Part shown: in pieces, positions 25,333-33,933 of the stretch
Layout: the number at the start of each line of letters is the position of its first letter
How positions within the stretch are numbered: the first letter of the stretch is position 1
Assembly: GCA_964493015.1 (NCBI GenBank)
Contig: CAZBLU010000001.1
Location: forward strand, 34,646-98,645
Direction: 5' to 3'
Length of the DNA: 64,000 nucleotides
Source of the DNA: Caldimicrobium sp964493015
Lineage (GTDB): Bacteria > Desulfobacterota > Thermodesulfobacteria > Thermodesulfobacteriales > Thermodesulfobacteriaceae
The notes under the pieces: model-generated
Seen by the model: the letters and a program-made list of their open reading frames with translations, nothing else
Databases searched by the model: none
What the model was told of the DNA's origin: nothing
Made by a program: the position numbers and the translations under genes

Positions 25333-26886
25333 ATGAGCAAAATTTTAATGCTTGGAACTGATGCAGTGGCCAGAGGTGCCCTTGAAGCTGGGATCTCCTA
25401 TGCCACCTCCTATCCTGGCACTCCTGCCACTCAGATCTTAGAATACATCGCCAAAAACTCCTCTGTCCCCTGTGAATGGTCTGTCAATGAAAAGGTGGCC
25501 TATGAGGTGGCCTATGGGGTTAGCCTTACGGGAAGGCGAGTGCTTTGCTCTATGAAACACGTGGGTCTAAATGTAGCCTCAGACCCCTTCATGACCTCAA
25601 GCTATCTTGGGGTAAGAGGAGGCCTTGTCCTTGCCGTTGGAGATGACCCTGGAGCCTATTCCTCCCAAAATGAACAGGACTCCCGTTTCTACGCCCTCTT
25701 TGCTAAGATCCCCTGTCTTGAACCCTATGACGGGGAAACTGCTAAAGAATTCACTCGCCTTGCCTTTGATATATCTGAGGAGCTTGGTCTACCTGTGATG
25801 CTAAGAAGCCATACCAGGCTTCTTCATTGCTATAGCCCCGTAACCTTAGGTGAGCTCAGGCAAGAATCCCCTGTAGATCTCAAGAAAGATCCTCTTCACC
25901 TTATTGCCATCCCAAGACATGTTATCCCTCTCCACAAAGAGTTAAACGCCAAACAGGCTAAAATTAGGGAAATTCTTAACCGCCACAAATTTAACGAAAT
26001 CTTGCCTGGGAAAGGAAAGATTGGTATCGTTGCCTGTGGTATCACCATTAACTATGCTATGGAACTGGGGCTCGATTATCCAATTCTGAGAATTAATGCC
26101 TATCCTGTAGATGAAGGCCTTTTAGTGGAATTTCTCAGGGACTTAGAGGAGGTAATTGTTTTAGAAGAGGGTTATCCTTTGGTTGAGAAGATAGTTCGCT
26201 GTTTTCATAGAAAGGTTAGAGGAAAATTAAGTGGCGACCTACCTATGGAAGGTGAGCTTGGGCCTGATCCAGTTTTGAAGCTCTTTGGCCTGGCTAAAGA
26301 GGTGCAACCTGAGAAGGTGCCTCCACGTCCGCCCTCTCTTTGCCCAGGATGTCCTCATAGGGAATTTTATAAGGCCCTTATCGAGGCTGAGCCCACCTTT
26401 GTGGCAGGAGATATTGGCTGTTACACCCTTGGCGCCCTTCCGCCCCTAAATGCCCTTGATACCTGTCTTTGCATGGGAGCAAGCATTGGGAAGGCCATTG
26501 GAATAGCCAAACAGGGAGTAAAAAGGGTTGCTGCAGTGATTGGGGACTCTACCTTCTGGCATAGTGGAATCCCTGCTCTTATTGATGCGGTTTATAATAA
26601 GGCTCACATCGTGGTATGTATCTTAGATAATTCAGTAGTTGCCATGACAGGGCATCAACCAACTCCACACTTAGGGATCACAGCAAAGGGTGAAGAAAGT
26701 AAAGCCATTAATATTGCTGAGATATGCAAGGCCTGTGGTGCAGATACAGTGGTGGAAATTGATCCTCTAAAGAGAGAGGAATTAGTGGCTGCCTTACGGA
26801 GGGGCTTTGATACCCCTGGTGTCCATGTAATTATCTCCAAAAGACCCTGCGTATTAGTAGCTGGAAAGCTTAGGAGAACAGGTTAA
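25333..26886 (+). CDS. iorA: Indolepyruvate ferredoxin oxidoreductase, alpha subunit (lacking ferredoxin domain)
   Basis: IorA with IorB oxidises aryl pyruvates to aryl-acetyl-CoA, CO2 and reduced ferredoxin. The 517 residues include the pyrimidine-binding domain (TSYPGTPATQILEYIA), the transketolase-C-like middle, the CPGCPHREFYKAL motif and the TPP-binding domain (GDIGCYTLG, GDSTFWHSG, LDNSVVAMTGHQPTP). Usual IorA proteins are about 600-650 residues because two [4Fe-4S] clusters follow in a ferredoxin-like tail. Here the protein stops shortly after SKRPCVLV, and no CxxCxxC motif appears in any frame of the next 100 bases. iorB is 3.6 kb away on the other strand. Either the electrons leave by another ferredoxin or this is a shorter variant. 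Confidence 0.9.
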   Translation: MSKILMLGTDAVARGALEAGISYATSYPGTPATQILEYIAKNSSVPCEWSVNEKVAYEVAYGVSLTGRRVLCSMKHVGLNVASDPFMTSSYLGVRGGLVLAVGDDPGAYSSQNEQDSRFYALFAKIPCLEPYDGETAKEFTRLAFDISEELGLPVMLRSHTRLLHCYSPVTLGELRQESPVDLKKDPLHLIAIPRHVIPLHKELNAKQAKIREILNRHKFNEILPGKGKIGIVACGITINYAMELGLDYPILRINAYPVDEGLLVEFLRDLEEVIVLEEGYPLVEKIVRCFHRKVRGKLSGDLPMEGELGPDPVLKLFGLAKEVQPEKVPPRPPSLCPGCPHREFYKALIEAEPTFVAGDIGCYTLGALPPLNALDTCLCMGASIGKAIGIAKQGVKRVAAVIGDSTFWHSGIPALIDAVYNKAHIVVCILDNSVVAMTGHQPTPHLGITAKGEESKAINIAEICKACGADTVVEIDPLKREELVAALRRGFDTPGVHVIISKRPCVLVAGKLRRTG

Positions 26887-26992
26887 CTTCCCTGGAGACA
26901 AACCCTGGCTAAAGCCCGCCCAGTTAGTTGACATTCTTCTAAGAGTTCTATGTCCTTAATTGCCGCCATAGGGACTGAAATTTCAAAATTCT

Positions 26993-27424
26993 TTACAGAT
27001 TAGAAACTTCCTCACTACTAAACATTTTTACACCATGGCTTTTTAATAAATCAATAGTTTTATCAAGATTATTGGTTCTCAAGACTACCAAGGCCTCTTC
27101 CCCACTTTTTTCCACAAAGGCATAGACATATTCCACATTTATGTCCCCTTCATAAAGGATTTTGAGGATTTCTGCAAGGCCTCCAGGCTCATCCTTAACA
27201 GCCACAGCAATAACATTGGTGATCTTGGTAGTAAAGCCAGCCTCTTCAAGGGCCCTTTTAGCAAGTTCAGGATCATTGACAATCATACGCAAGATGCCAA
27301 AGTCTGAGGTATCAGCAATAGAGAGGGCCCTTATATTAACCCCTGCTGAGGCAAGGGCTCTTAAGGCCTCATAAAGTCTACCCTTCTTGTTCTCAAGAAA
27401 AACAGAGATTTGCTTTATCTTCAT
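26993..27424 (-). CDS. Tandem ACT-domain protein
   Basis: A 143-residue protein built of two ACT domains (about 1-66 beginning KIKQISVFLENKKGRLYEAL, and 67-140 beginning ITNVIAVAVKDEPGGLAEIL). ACT pairs bind amino acids at their interface. Stand-alone tandem ACT proteins regularly neighbour phenylacetate-CoA ligase genes, as here, and may sense aromatic amino acids. It is the last gene of the iorB-paaK-ACT-paaK-ACT series, 23 bases after paaK. It is a clear paralogue of the ACT protein at 28.8-29.2 kb. Confidence 0.88.
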   Translation of the reverse strand: MKIKQISVFLENKKGRLYEALRALASAGVNIRALSIADTSDFGILRMIVNDPELAKRALEEAGFTTKITNVIAVAVKDEPGGLAEILKILYEGDINVEYVYAFVEKSGEEALVVLRTNNLDKTIDLLKSHGVKMFSSEEVSNL

Positions 27425-27447
27425 CTCTTACCCCCCTATTAAGTGCT

Positions 27448-28752
27448 CTAACTTAATCCCCTTTTATCTATTACTCTCTTAGCCTTACCTTCACTTCTTG
27501 GCAGGCTCTTTGGCTCAACCAGGGTCACCTTCACCCTAATTCCCACAGTCTCCTCAATGCGTCTTTCTAACTTCTTTCTAAGATTTTCAATACTTTTTAC
27601 CTCATCAGAAAAGGTCTCTTTGGACATCTCCACTTGCACCTCAATCTCATCTAAGTGATGGGGTCTTGTGAGAATAATCTGATAGTGGGGCTCTACCCCC
27701 TGCACCTCAAGAATAGCCTTCTCAATCTGATAGGGGAAGATCATAACGCCCCTTACCTTGATCATATCATCGCTTCTTCCCTGAATCCTCTCAATCCTGA
27801 TAGAGGTCCTACCACAGGGGCAAGGCTCAGGAATAAAGGCAGTGATATCCCTTGTCCTAAATCTAATCATAGGCACACCCTCTTTGGTAAGGGTGGTGAG
27901 CACAAGCTCGCCCTTTTGTCCAGGTGGCAAAGGTTCTCCAGTTTCAGGATCAATGATTTCGGGATAGAAGTGGTCCTCCCAGATGTGGAGGCCCTTTTGC
28001 TCTAAGCACTCATGGGCAACCCCTGGACCAATGATTTCTGTCAAGCCATAAACATTGTAAGCCTTAAGGCCAAAGCGTGCCTCAATCTCACGCCTCATCT
28101 CCTCTGTCCACATCTCTGCCCCAAAACTTCCTGCTCTGAGTTTAAGGGTGTGAGGATCAACTCCCATCTCATCCCGAGCATATTCTGCCAGATAAAGGGC
28201 ATAGGAAGGGGTGCAGGCAATCACTGTGGTGCCAAAGTCTTTCATGAGTTCAATCTGCCTCCGTGTGTTACCAGCTGAGGTTGGCACAATAGTTGCTCCA
28301 AGAGCTAAGGCCCCATAGTGAAAACCAAGCCCTCCTGTAAAAAGCCCGTAGCCGTAAGCAATCTGAATTATGTCCTCTTTAGTCACCCCAAAGGCAACCA
28401 AAGACCTTGCCATAACTTCCTTCCAAGTCTCGAGGTCTTTCCTCGTATAGCCCATTACTACTGGTTTGCCCGTAGTTCCACTTGAAGAGTGAATTTCCAC
28501 GATCTCACTTAAAGGCACAGCAAACATGCCAAAGGGATAGACCTCACGAAGATCTGCCTTACTGGTAAAGGGTATATAGCGTATATCCTCAAGGGATCTT
28601 ATGTCCTCAGGCTTAATACCTGCCTCATCAAAGCGTCTCTTGTAAAAGGGTACACGCTCATAGGCATACTTCACTACCTCTTTCAATCGCGCTAACTGTA
28701 GCTCCCTCAGCTTTTCTATGGGCAGAGTCTCAAGCTCCCTGTTCCAATACAT
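27448..28752 (-). CDS. paaK: Phenylacetate--CoA ligase (first copy)
   Basis: A 434-residue AMP-forming aryl-CoA ligase of the PaaK type. Motifs include HSSSGTTGKPVVMGYT (P-loop), YGLTEIIGPGV, FRTRDITAFIPEPCPCGRT and the C-terminal GRSDDMIKVRGVMIFPYQIE. It activates phenylacetate or related aryl acids to CoA thioesters; near indolepyruvate oxidoreductase it may act on products of aromatic amino acid breakdown. It is closely similar to the copy at 29.2-30.5 kb, and both are followed by an ACT gene, so the unit was probably duplicated. Confidence 0.93.
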   Translation of the reverse strand: MYWNRELETLPIEKLRELQLARLKEVVKYAYERVPFYKRRFDEAGIKPEDIRSLEDIRYIPFTSKADLREVYPFGMFAVPLSEIVEIHSSSGTTGKPVVMGYTRKDLETWKEVMARSLVAFGVTKEDIIQIAYGYGLFTGGLGFHYGALALGATIVPTSAGNTRRQIELMKDFGTTVIACTPSYALYLAEYARDEMGVDPHTLKLRAGSFGAEMWTEEMRREIEARFGLKAYNVYGLTEIIGPGVAHECLEQKGLHIWEDHFYPEIIDPETGEPLPPGQKGELVLTTLTKEGVPMIRFRTRDITAFIPEPCPCGRTSIRIERIQGRSDDMIKVRGVMIFPYQIEKAILEVQGVEPHYQIILTRPHHLDEIEVQVEMSKETFSDEVKSIENLRKKLERRIEETVGIRVKVTLVEPKSLPRSEGKAKRVIDKRGLS

Positions 28753-28769
28753 AATAACCTCCTTGTAAC

Positions 28770-29216
28770 CTACCTTTTTAGATCTGAAGTATCAAGAAAA
28801 TTGAGATTTTCATCCTTTAAAAGGGCCCAAGCCCTCTCCAAATTGTCTACTTCAAAAACAAAAAAGGCTTTCTTTCTGGTTTCTGCCACATAGACAAGGG
28901 CACTCTCAATGTTAATGCCTTTACTGCTAATAAGTTTTACCTTTTCATAAAGCCCCCCTGGTTTATCCTCAAGTTCAATCCCTAAGGCAGGAAGTTTAGC
29001 CACCGTAAAGCCTTTTTCTTTAAATCTCTGATAGGCCCTCTCAAGGTCATCTACCAAAAACTTTATAACTCCAAAGTCACCCATGCTGGCAATAGAAAAA
29101 CCAAGGATATTGATCCCCTCTTGGGCCAGGACCTCGGTAATCTTTTCCAGTTTTCCTGGCTTATTTTCCGCAAAAATGCTAAGAATTTCCACATATTTCA
29201 TAGTGATTGAATTCAC
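28770..29216 (-). CDS. Tandem ACT-domain protein (second copy)
   Basis: A 148-residue tandem ACT protein. The first domain is about 8-74 (VEILSIFAENKPGKLEKITE) and the second about 75-145 (LGIELEDKPGGLYEKVKLIS). It shares the layout of the ACT protein at 27 kb but has diverged strongly in sequence. The gene lies 5 bases after the upstream paaK stop and 17 bases before the next paaK. A start at a later ATG (MKYVEIL) is also possible, since GGAGGTGAATTC precedes the first ATG closely. Confidence 0.85.
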   Translation of the reverse strand: MNSITMKYVEILSIFAENKPGKLEKITEVLAQEGINILGFSIASMGDFGVIKFLVDDLERAYQRFKEKGFTVAKLPALGIELEDKPGGLYEKVKLISSKGINIESALVYVAETRKKAFFVFEVDNLERAWALLKDENLNFLDTSDLKR

Positions 29217-29221
29217 CTCCC

Positions 29222-30523
29222 TTAAAGGGTTCTTCTATCTATCACCCTTTTGGCCTTACCCTCACTGACTGGTAGTGTGCCAGGCTCAACAAGTTCTACT
29301 TTTGGCCTAACCTGGATAGCCTGTCTAAGTTTATCAGTAATTTCCTCCTTTAAACGGACAAGCCTTTCTAAACGGCCATCAAAGAGCTCACGATCAATCT
29401 CCACCTTCACCGTCATCTCATCATAGCCTTCAAGGATAATCTGATAGTTTTGAGCAACCCCCTTAATAGACATAAGTACAGCCTCAATCTGCTGGGGAAA
29501 GATATTGACCCCTCGGATAATAAACATATCATCCGCTCTTCCAAGGATCCTGGCAATACGTAGATGCGTTCTCCCACAGGGACAGGGTTCAGGAATGAGT
29601 CTTGTGAGATCCCTTGTGCGGTAGCGAATAATGGGCATGGCTGTGCGATTAAGGGTGGTAAGGACAAGCTCTCCTATTTCACCTTCAGGCACAGGCTCCC
29701 CAGTTTCAGGATGGACAATCTCCACAAGAAAGGCATCTTCCCACAAATGAAGACCTTCTTTAGCCTGACACTCAAAGCCCACCCCTGGGCCACCCATTTC
29801 AGAAAGCCCATAACAGTTATAAACCTGGACCTTGAGCATATCCTCTATCTTTCTCCTTGTTTCCTCGCTATAGGGCTCTGCTCCAAGATAGACCCTCTTT
29901 AGTTTAAGATCACGCCCTGGCACAAGGCCCTTTTCTTGTATGACAGAGGCTACATAGAGGGCATAAGAGGGGGTCATGTGGAGACAGGTTGTGCCAAAGG
30001 TCTGCATGAGCTCAATTTGCCTCTCCGTATTGCCAGGACCAGCAGGAATAACGAGCATCCCAAGAAGCTCTGCCCCATAGTGCATAACCAGGGCCCCTGT
30101 AAATAGGCCATAGGTCATAGAGTTTTGAAGAATATCTGCAGAGGTGGCCCCACTCATAACTAAAGAACGGGCAATAAGCTCAGCCTGCGCCCAGATATCC
30201 CTCTTACTAAAGAAAAGGGCCTTGGGCCTACCTGTGGTGCCACTTGAAGTATGTAAACGAACAATCTTCTCCAAAGGTTCCGCAAGGAGCCCAAAGGGAT
30301 AATCTACAAAGAGGTCCTCTTTAGTGGTAAAGGGAAAGTGTCTTATATCAGAAAGGCTTTTAAGGGAAGAGGGCTTAACCCCAGCCTTCTTGAATTTTTC
30401 TCTATAATGGGGGACATGATTATAGACCCTGTTTAGCACCCTCTTTAATCTCTTAAATTGAAGGGCCCTTAATTCCTCACGATTTAAAAGCTCAATTTTG
30501 GGTTGATAATATCTTTTCTCCAA
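29222..30523 (-). CDS. paaK: Phenylacetate--CoA ligase (second copy)
   Basis: A 433-residue paralogue of the ligase at 27.4-28.8 kb, with HTSSGTTGRPKALFFS, YGLSEMGGPGVGFEC, YRTRDLTRLIPEPCPCGRT and GRADDMFIIRGVNIFPQQIE. Both share the ending SEGKAKRVIDRR. Differences in the region that lines the acyl pocket (SMTYGLFTGALVMHYGAELL here versus AYGYGLFTGGLGFHYGALAL) suggest different substrates. The start overlaps the end of iorB by 32 bases, so the reductase subunit and ligase are translationally linked. Confidence 0.93.
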   Translation of the reverse strand: MEKRYYQPKIELLNREELRALQFKRLKRVLNRVYNHVPHYREKFKKAGVKPSSLKSLSDIRHFPFTTKEDLFVDYPFGLLAEPLEKIVRLHTSSGTTGRPKALFFSKRDIWAQAELIARSLVMSGATSADILQNSMTYGLFTGALVMHYGAELLGMLVIPAGPGNTERQIELMQTFGTTCLHMTPSYALYVASVIQEKGLVPGRDLKLKRVYLGAEPYSEETRRKIEDMLKVQVYNCYGLSEMGGPGVGFECQAKEGLHLWEDAFLVEIVHPETGEPVPEGEIGELVLTTLNRTAMPIIRYRTRDLTRLIPEPCPCGRTHLRIARILGRADDMFIIRGVNIFPQQIEAVLMSIKGVAQNYQIILEGYDEMTVKVEIDRELFDGRLERLVRLKEEITDKLRQAIQVRPKVELVEPGTLPVSEGKAKRVIDRRTL

Positions 30524-31088
30524 GAGTTCTTCCCTCTCTAAAGGCCTTGAGATTAAGCTCTACCGTCTTTGCTGGCACTGATTGGCTTATAACCTCTTCC
30601 CATCTTTCAAGAGTAAAGGGGAGATAGAGAGAAAGCACCCCAAGGAGTATAGAGTTTACCACCTTGGAGCTACCTATGTCTTTAGCTATAGCTTCTACAT
30701 CAAGAGATAGGAGCTTATAGCCCCTCTCAATTATACGTCTTTCTGTGTCCTGAGAATACTCCTTTTCATCAAGAGAAGGAGGAAGAATTCTTTTTTTATG
30801 AAGAATAACGAGGGCTTCTGGTTTAAGATAGTGGAGATATCTTAGGGCTTCCATTTCCTCAAGGGCAAGCATAATATCCGCATGCCCAAGGGGTATGGAG
30901 GGGGAATAGACCTTGGGACCAAACCTCACCTGTCCAATAACCGAGCCTCCTCTCTGGGCCATGCCATGAATTTCACTTTCTTTCACATCAAAACCACTCT
31001 TAAAGGCCACCCAGGCAATGATTCTACTTGCCAACACAATTCCTTGCCCCCCTGTGCCTGCAAGCAAAAGATTTACAACCTCACCCAT
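30492..31088 (-). CDS. iorB: Indolepyruvate ferredoxin oxidoreductase, beta subunit
   Basis: A 198-residue 2-oxoacid:acceptor oxidoreductase gamma-type subunit. GTGGQGIVLASRIIAWVAF starts the domain, followed by ESEIHGMAQRGGSVIGQVRFG and YSPSIPLGHADIMLALEEME, the standard IorB blocks. It works with IorA. Normally iorA and iorB are adjacent in one operon; here iorB opens the paaK/ACT operon on the minus strand, while iorA is at the other end, facing it. The operon order suggests that aryl-acetyl-CoA and aryl acids are interconverted in one pathway. Confidence 0.9.
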   Translation of the reverse strand: MGEVVNLLLAGTGGQGIVLASRIIAWVAFKSGFDVKESEIHGMAQRGGSVIGQVRFGPKVYSPSIPLGHADIMLALEEMEALRYLHYLKPEALVILHKKRILPPSLDEKEYSQDTERRIIERGYKLLSLDVEAIAKDIGSSKVVNSILLGVLSLYLPFTLERWEEVISQSVPAKTVELNLKAFREGRTLGEKILSTQN

Positions 31089-31250
31089 AGAGCAACTCTC
31101 CCTATTATTTTCTCCTCAAATTAGCACAATTTTCTAAAGATACAAGCATTTCTTCACCTTAATCATAATTTTTGCACATGTCAAATATAAATGAGGATAA
31201 AATATCTTGCATAATCTCAATTTTATGTTATTACAGTTTTAATTTTGCTT

Positions 31251-31350
31251 NNNNNNNNNNNNNNNNNNNNNNNNNNNNNNNNNNNNNNNNNNNNNNNNNN
31301 NNNNNNNNNNNNNNNNNNNNNNNNNNNNNNNNNNNNNNNNNNNNNNNNNN
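31251..31350. other. Assembly gap (100 N)
   Basis: Exactly 100 unknown bases, the conventional placeholder for a gap of unknown size. The promoter region of the porin gene may be lost in it. Confidence 0.98.
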
Positions 31351-31371
31351 TTTAAACCATGGAGGTGGATT

Positions 31372-32772
31372 ATGAAGAAGTGGTTAGGGGTTGCTCTGGT
31401 AGGGCTTACAGGCAGTTTTTTAGCTAAAGAGGCCTTAAGCTTTGAGCACAAGATCGGTGCCCAGGTGAGATTTCGCTATGAAAACTGGGACAATCTCATC
31501 ACCTTGGGCACAAATGAGACAGACAATTCCTTTAAAGACCGCTCCTTTTTCCGTTTAAGGGCCCTTCTCTGGGATGACATAAAATTTAATAACCAAACCT
31601 CCCTCAGGATCAGACTTAACACAGAGCCTAAGTATCAAATGGGTCCATATTACCATATGCTGAAGGATAAAATAGATCGCAGAAAGTTTGATCAAGACGA
31701 AATCGTTATTGACAATCTCTATCTTGATTTGAAGAGACCAGGTGGCCTTCCCCTGGATTTAAGAATTGGAAGGCAAGATTTCCTTGGTCCTGACACCTAT
31801 GGAGAGGGCTTCTTGATTCTGGATGGGACCCCAGGTGATGGCTCAAGGACCTTCTATTTTAATGCCATAAGGGCAAGGCTTTACCCCCATCCCAAGCATA
31901 CCCTTGATCTTGTGGTAGTAAGACAAAAGGAAAGGGATGTTTTCTTGCCAAGTATTCACCCCTCTTATGACGATGGTGGTGCCCTTTACATTCAACACAA
32001 AAAAAGGCTTACTGCCTCTAATGAATTTGCCTTCTGGGCCTATGGAAGATGTAAAGTGACCCCTCAACTCACTCTGGAACCCTATTATATCTACAAGAAA
32101 GAAGAAGACTCATCAACTAATCCGAGGGCTATTATTCCTTCCCAATATCTTCACAATATTGGGGCAAGGGCAGTTTATGCCTTTACTAAGGATTTTAAGC
32201 TTCGCGCAGAACTTGTGCGTCAGTTTGGAGAATATAATAATGGCACAGACCGCAGGGCTTGGGGAGGTTATGCCTTTTTAGAGAAGGCCTTTCCTAATTG
32301 CCCCACAAGGCCTGTCTTTGAAATTGGCTATGTCTATCTTTCTGGAGATGACCCAAAATCTAAAAAAGATGAAGCCTTTAATCCCCTCTTTTCCAGAAAT
32401 CCTAACTGGAATGAGCTAATTATCTATACCTATCTGCTTGAGACCAGGTCCCGAGGAAATGCCATCCCTGGATATTGGACTAATCTTAAGATGCCTCTTG
32501 TAAGAGTGAAATTAAATCCCCTAAAAGACCTAAATCTTACTCTAAGTTATCAAAAGCTTTATGCCGATGAAAAGACCAAAAATTTACGAAGTGATATGTT
32601 TACTAACAAAGGAACAGATAGGGGAGATCTCTATGTGGCTATAGCCACTTATAAATTCACTAAGTCTCTTGACGGCATGCTTCAGTATGAGATCTTTGAC
32701 CCTGATGACTTTTATTCCAAAGAGGCAAAGACTGCTCACTTTTTCAGAGCCCAACTTCAGTGGAAATATTAG
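31372..32772 (+). CDS. Outer-membrane porin-like beta-barrel, alginate-export (AlgE-like) family
   Basis: A 466-residue outer-membrane protein. A signal peptide (about 1-22, ending KEALS) is followed by a barrel domain with alternating hydrophobic/polar strands rich in Tyr, Arg, Asp. FRYENWDN near the start and LPLDLRIGRQDFLGPDTYGEGFLILDG in the middle (kept to the key piece RIGRQDF) are typical of the alginate export family, and the last residue of LQWKY is aromatic as required for barrel insertion. The solute is unknown. GGAGGTG lies 5 bases before the ATG. The upstream region is in an assembly gap. Confidence 0.82.
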   Translation: MKKWLGVALVGLTGSFLAKEALSFEHKIGAQVRFRYENWDNLITLGTNETDNSFKDRSFFRLRALLWDDIKFNNQTSLRIRLNTEPKYQMGPYYHMLKDKIDRRKFDQDEIVIDNLYLDLKRPGGLPLDLRIGRQDFLGPDTYGEGFLILDGTPGDGSRTFYFNAIRARLYPHPKHTLDLVVVRQKERDVFLPSIHPSYDDGGALYIQHKKRLTASNEFAFWAYGRCKVTPQLTLEPYYIYKKEEDSSTNPRAIIPSQYLHNIGARAVYAFTKDFKLRAELVRQFGEYNNGTDRRAWGGYAFLEKAFPNCPTRPVFEIGYVYLSGDDPKSKKDEAFNPLFSRNPNWNELIIYTYLLETRSRGNAIPGYWTNLKMPLVRVKLNPLKDLNLTLSYQKLYADEKTKNLRSDMFTNKGTDRGDLYVAIATYKFTKSLDGMLQYEIFDPDDFYSKEAKTAHFFRAQLQWKY

Positions 32773-33616
32773 AGAGGAGAAAGAAAGGGCCTTACAGGAA
32801 CCATTTTATCAGGCCTTAGCTAAAGAGAGATTTGATCTATGTATTAAACGCATAAAATTGCAAAGGGATGAGGAGGTTGCAGGCAATCTATTAGTGACTT
32901 TAATTGGAACTTTGAGAGAGAAAAAGTGCACTGACTTTAGACTTTGGCGTGATATCCTTAGAGTTATAAGACCCTGGTATTACTCCTATCAGGCCCTGAG
33001 GGTTTATCGAGAGATAGTAAAGGCTTTAACTGAGCTCAGATGGGGCTTCGCTTTGCTCGGAAGGCTTAAAGGGATTGCCCTTGAGAGAGGAGGTGGCTTA
33101 GAAAAAGCACAATATCTTACCTCCTTAAGTAGCCTTTATTTTGCCTTGGGTTTAAAGCGCGAAGGCTTCAAATTAATCTCCCTTGCCTTAAAGGAAAAGA
33201 AAAGGATTTACCATGAAAATGAAGAGTGCTATCTTTTAGCCTGCATTGGATATAGCCTAATTATCTCTTCTTACACTAATTTGGGATTAAAATATTTTGA
33301 AAGGGCAGAAAAGCGTAGTAGGAAGCTACCCTACCTCTTTGACAAATATAGAGAACCTACAAGAGTAGCTTCTTATTTAGTCTCCTTAGGACTAAAAAGA
33401 GAGGGTATCAAAGTGTATCTTAGGACCTTTTTGTATCTGTACCATGAACTTTTCTGGAGGAAAAATCATGAAGTGAGGGAAATTCTCCGCTACTTACGAT
33501 ACATTGTGGAAGACCTAAAAGAGTTAAAAGAGATTGCACTTGTAGAGAAACTTGAAAAATTATTAAAAAAGATCAACATCCCTGCCAAAAATTTATATAA
33601 GCCCTACATGTCTTAG
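32669..33616 (+). CDS. Unknown helical-repeat protein overlapping the porin gene end
   Basis: A frame of up to 315 residues whose first 34 codons lie inside the porin gene in another frame and look like a shadow. The convincing part starts near EKERALQEPFYQALAKERF, but no ATG, GTG or TTG occurs there; usable ATGs are at 32669, 32687 or 32705 within the porin, and the next TTG is at about 32858. The protein is helical and Leu/Arg/Tyr rich, with weak TPR-like repeats (LTSLSSLYFALGLKREGFKL, TRVASYLVSLGLKREGIKV). No signal or membrane segment is visible. Translation may be coupled to the porin. The start is unsettled, and its end overlaps the next gene by 24 bases. Confidence 0.55.
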   Translation: MTACFSMRSLTLMTFIPKRQRLLTFSEPNFSGNIREEKERALQEPFYQALAKERFDLCIKRIKLQRDEEVAGNLLVTLIGTLREKKCTDFRLWRDILRVIRPWYYSYQALRVYREIVKALTELRWGFALLGRLKGIALERGGGLEKAQYLTSLSSLYFALGLKREGFKLISLALKEKKRIYHENEECYLLACIGYSLIISSYTNLGLKYFERAEKRSRKLPYLFDKYREPTRVASYLVSLGLKREGIKVYLRTFLYLYHELFWRKNHEVREILRYLRYIVEDLKELKEIALVEKLEKLLKKINIPAKNLYKPYMS

Positions 33617-33832
33617 AACTTCTTCCACCTTGGGATCTCTTTTGGCAAGCTCCTTAAGGGCCTGTTCTATTTTCTCACTTCTTTCGTCAAGCTCTCTATA
33701 CTTCTTTACTACTGGGGCAAGGGCTGTGCGCCTATCCCAAATGACAAACCCTATCAGAGCAATCATCCCCCCAAGCACGACATAAATTAAGTCCCGCAGG
33801 TCATCAATTCTTTTATTGGTGTCATCAATTCT
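33593..33832 (-). CDS. Coiled-coil protein with one membrane helix, N-terminus lost in gap
   Basis: The frame is open from the gap to the stop at 33593, giving 79 visible residues. It begins with a repeated heptad RIDDTNKRIDDLRD, continues with one membrane helix (VVLGGMIALIGFVIWD), then a charged helical tail (YRELDERSEKIEQALKELAK). The DNA encoding the RIDD heptad is itself repeated right at the gap edge, which probably explains why assembly failed. Such proteins with long RIDD/RLDD coiled coils and a C-terminal helix are common in thermophilic bacteria, but I know no function. An internal ATG at 33778 could be mistaken for the start. Confidence 0.65.
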   Translation of the reverse strand, partial: RIDDTNKRIDDLRDLIYVVLGGMIALIGFVIWDRRTALAPVVKKYRELDERSEKIEQALKELAKRDPKVEEVLRHVGLI

Positions 33833-33932
33833 NNNNNNNNNNNNNNNNNNNNNNNNNNNNNNNNNNNNNNNNNNNNNNNNNNNNNNNNNNNNNNNNNNNN
33901 NNNNNNNNNNNNNNNNNNNNNNNNNNNNNNNN
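33833..33932. other. Assembly gap (100 N)
   Basis: Exactly 100 unknown bases, flanked on the left by a coding tandem repeat. The true missing length is unknown. Confidence 0.98.
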
Positions 33933-33933
33933 T

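Noticed and set aside
31172..31451. Two open frames running through the first assembly gap
   Set aside because: They consist largely of unknown residues and overlap the real porin gene; they are gap artefacts.
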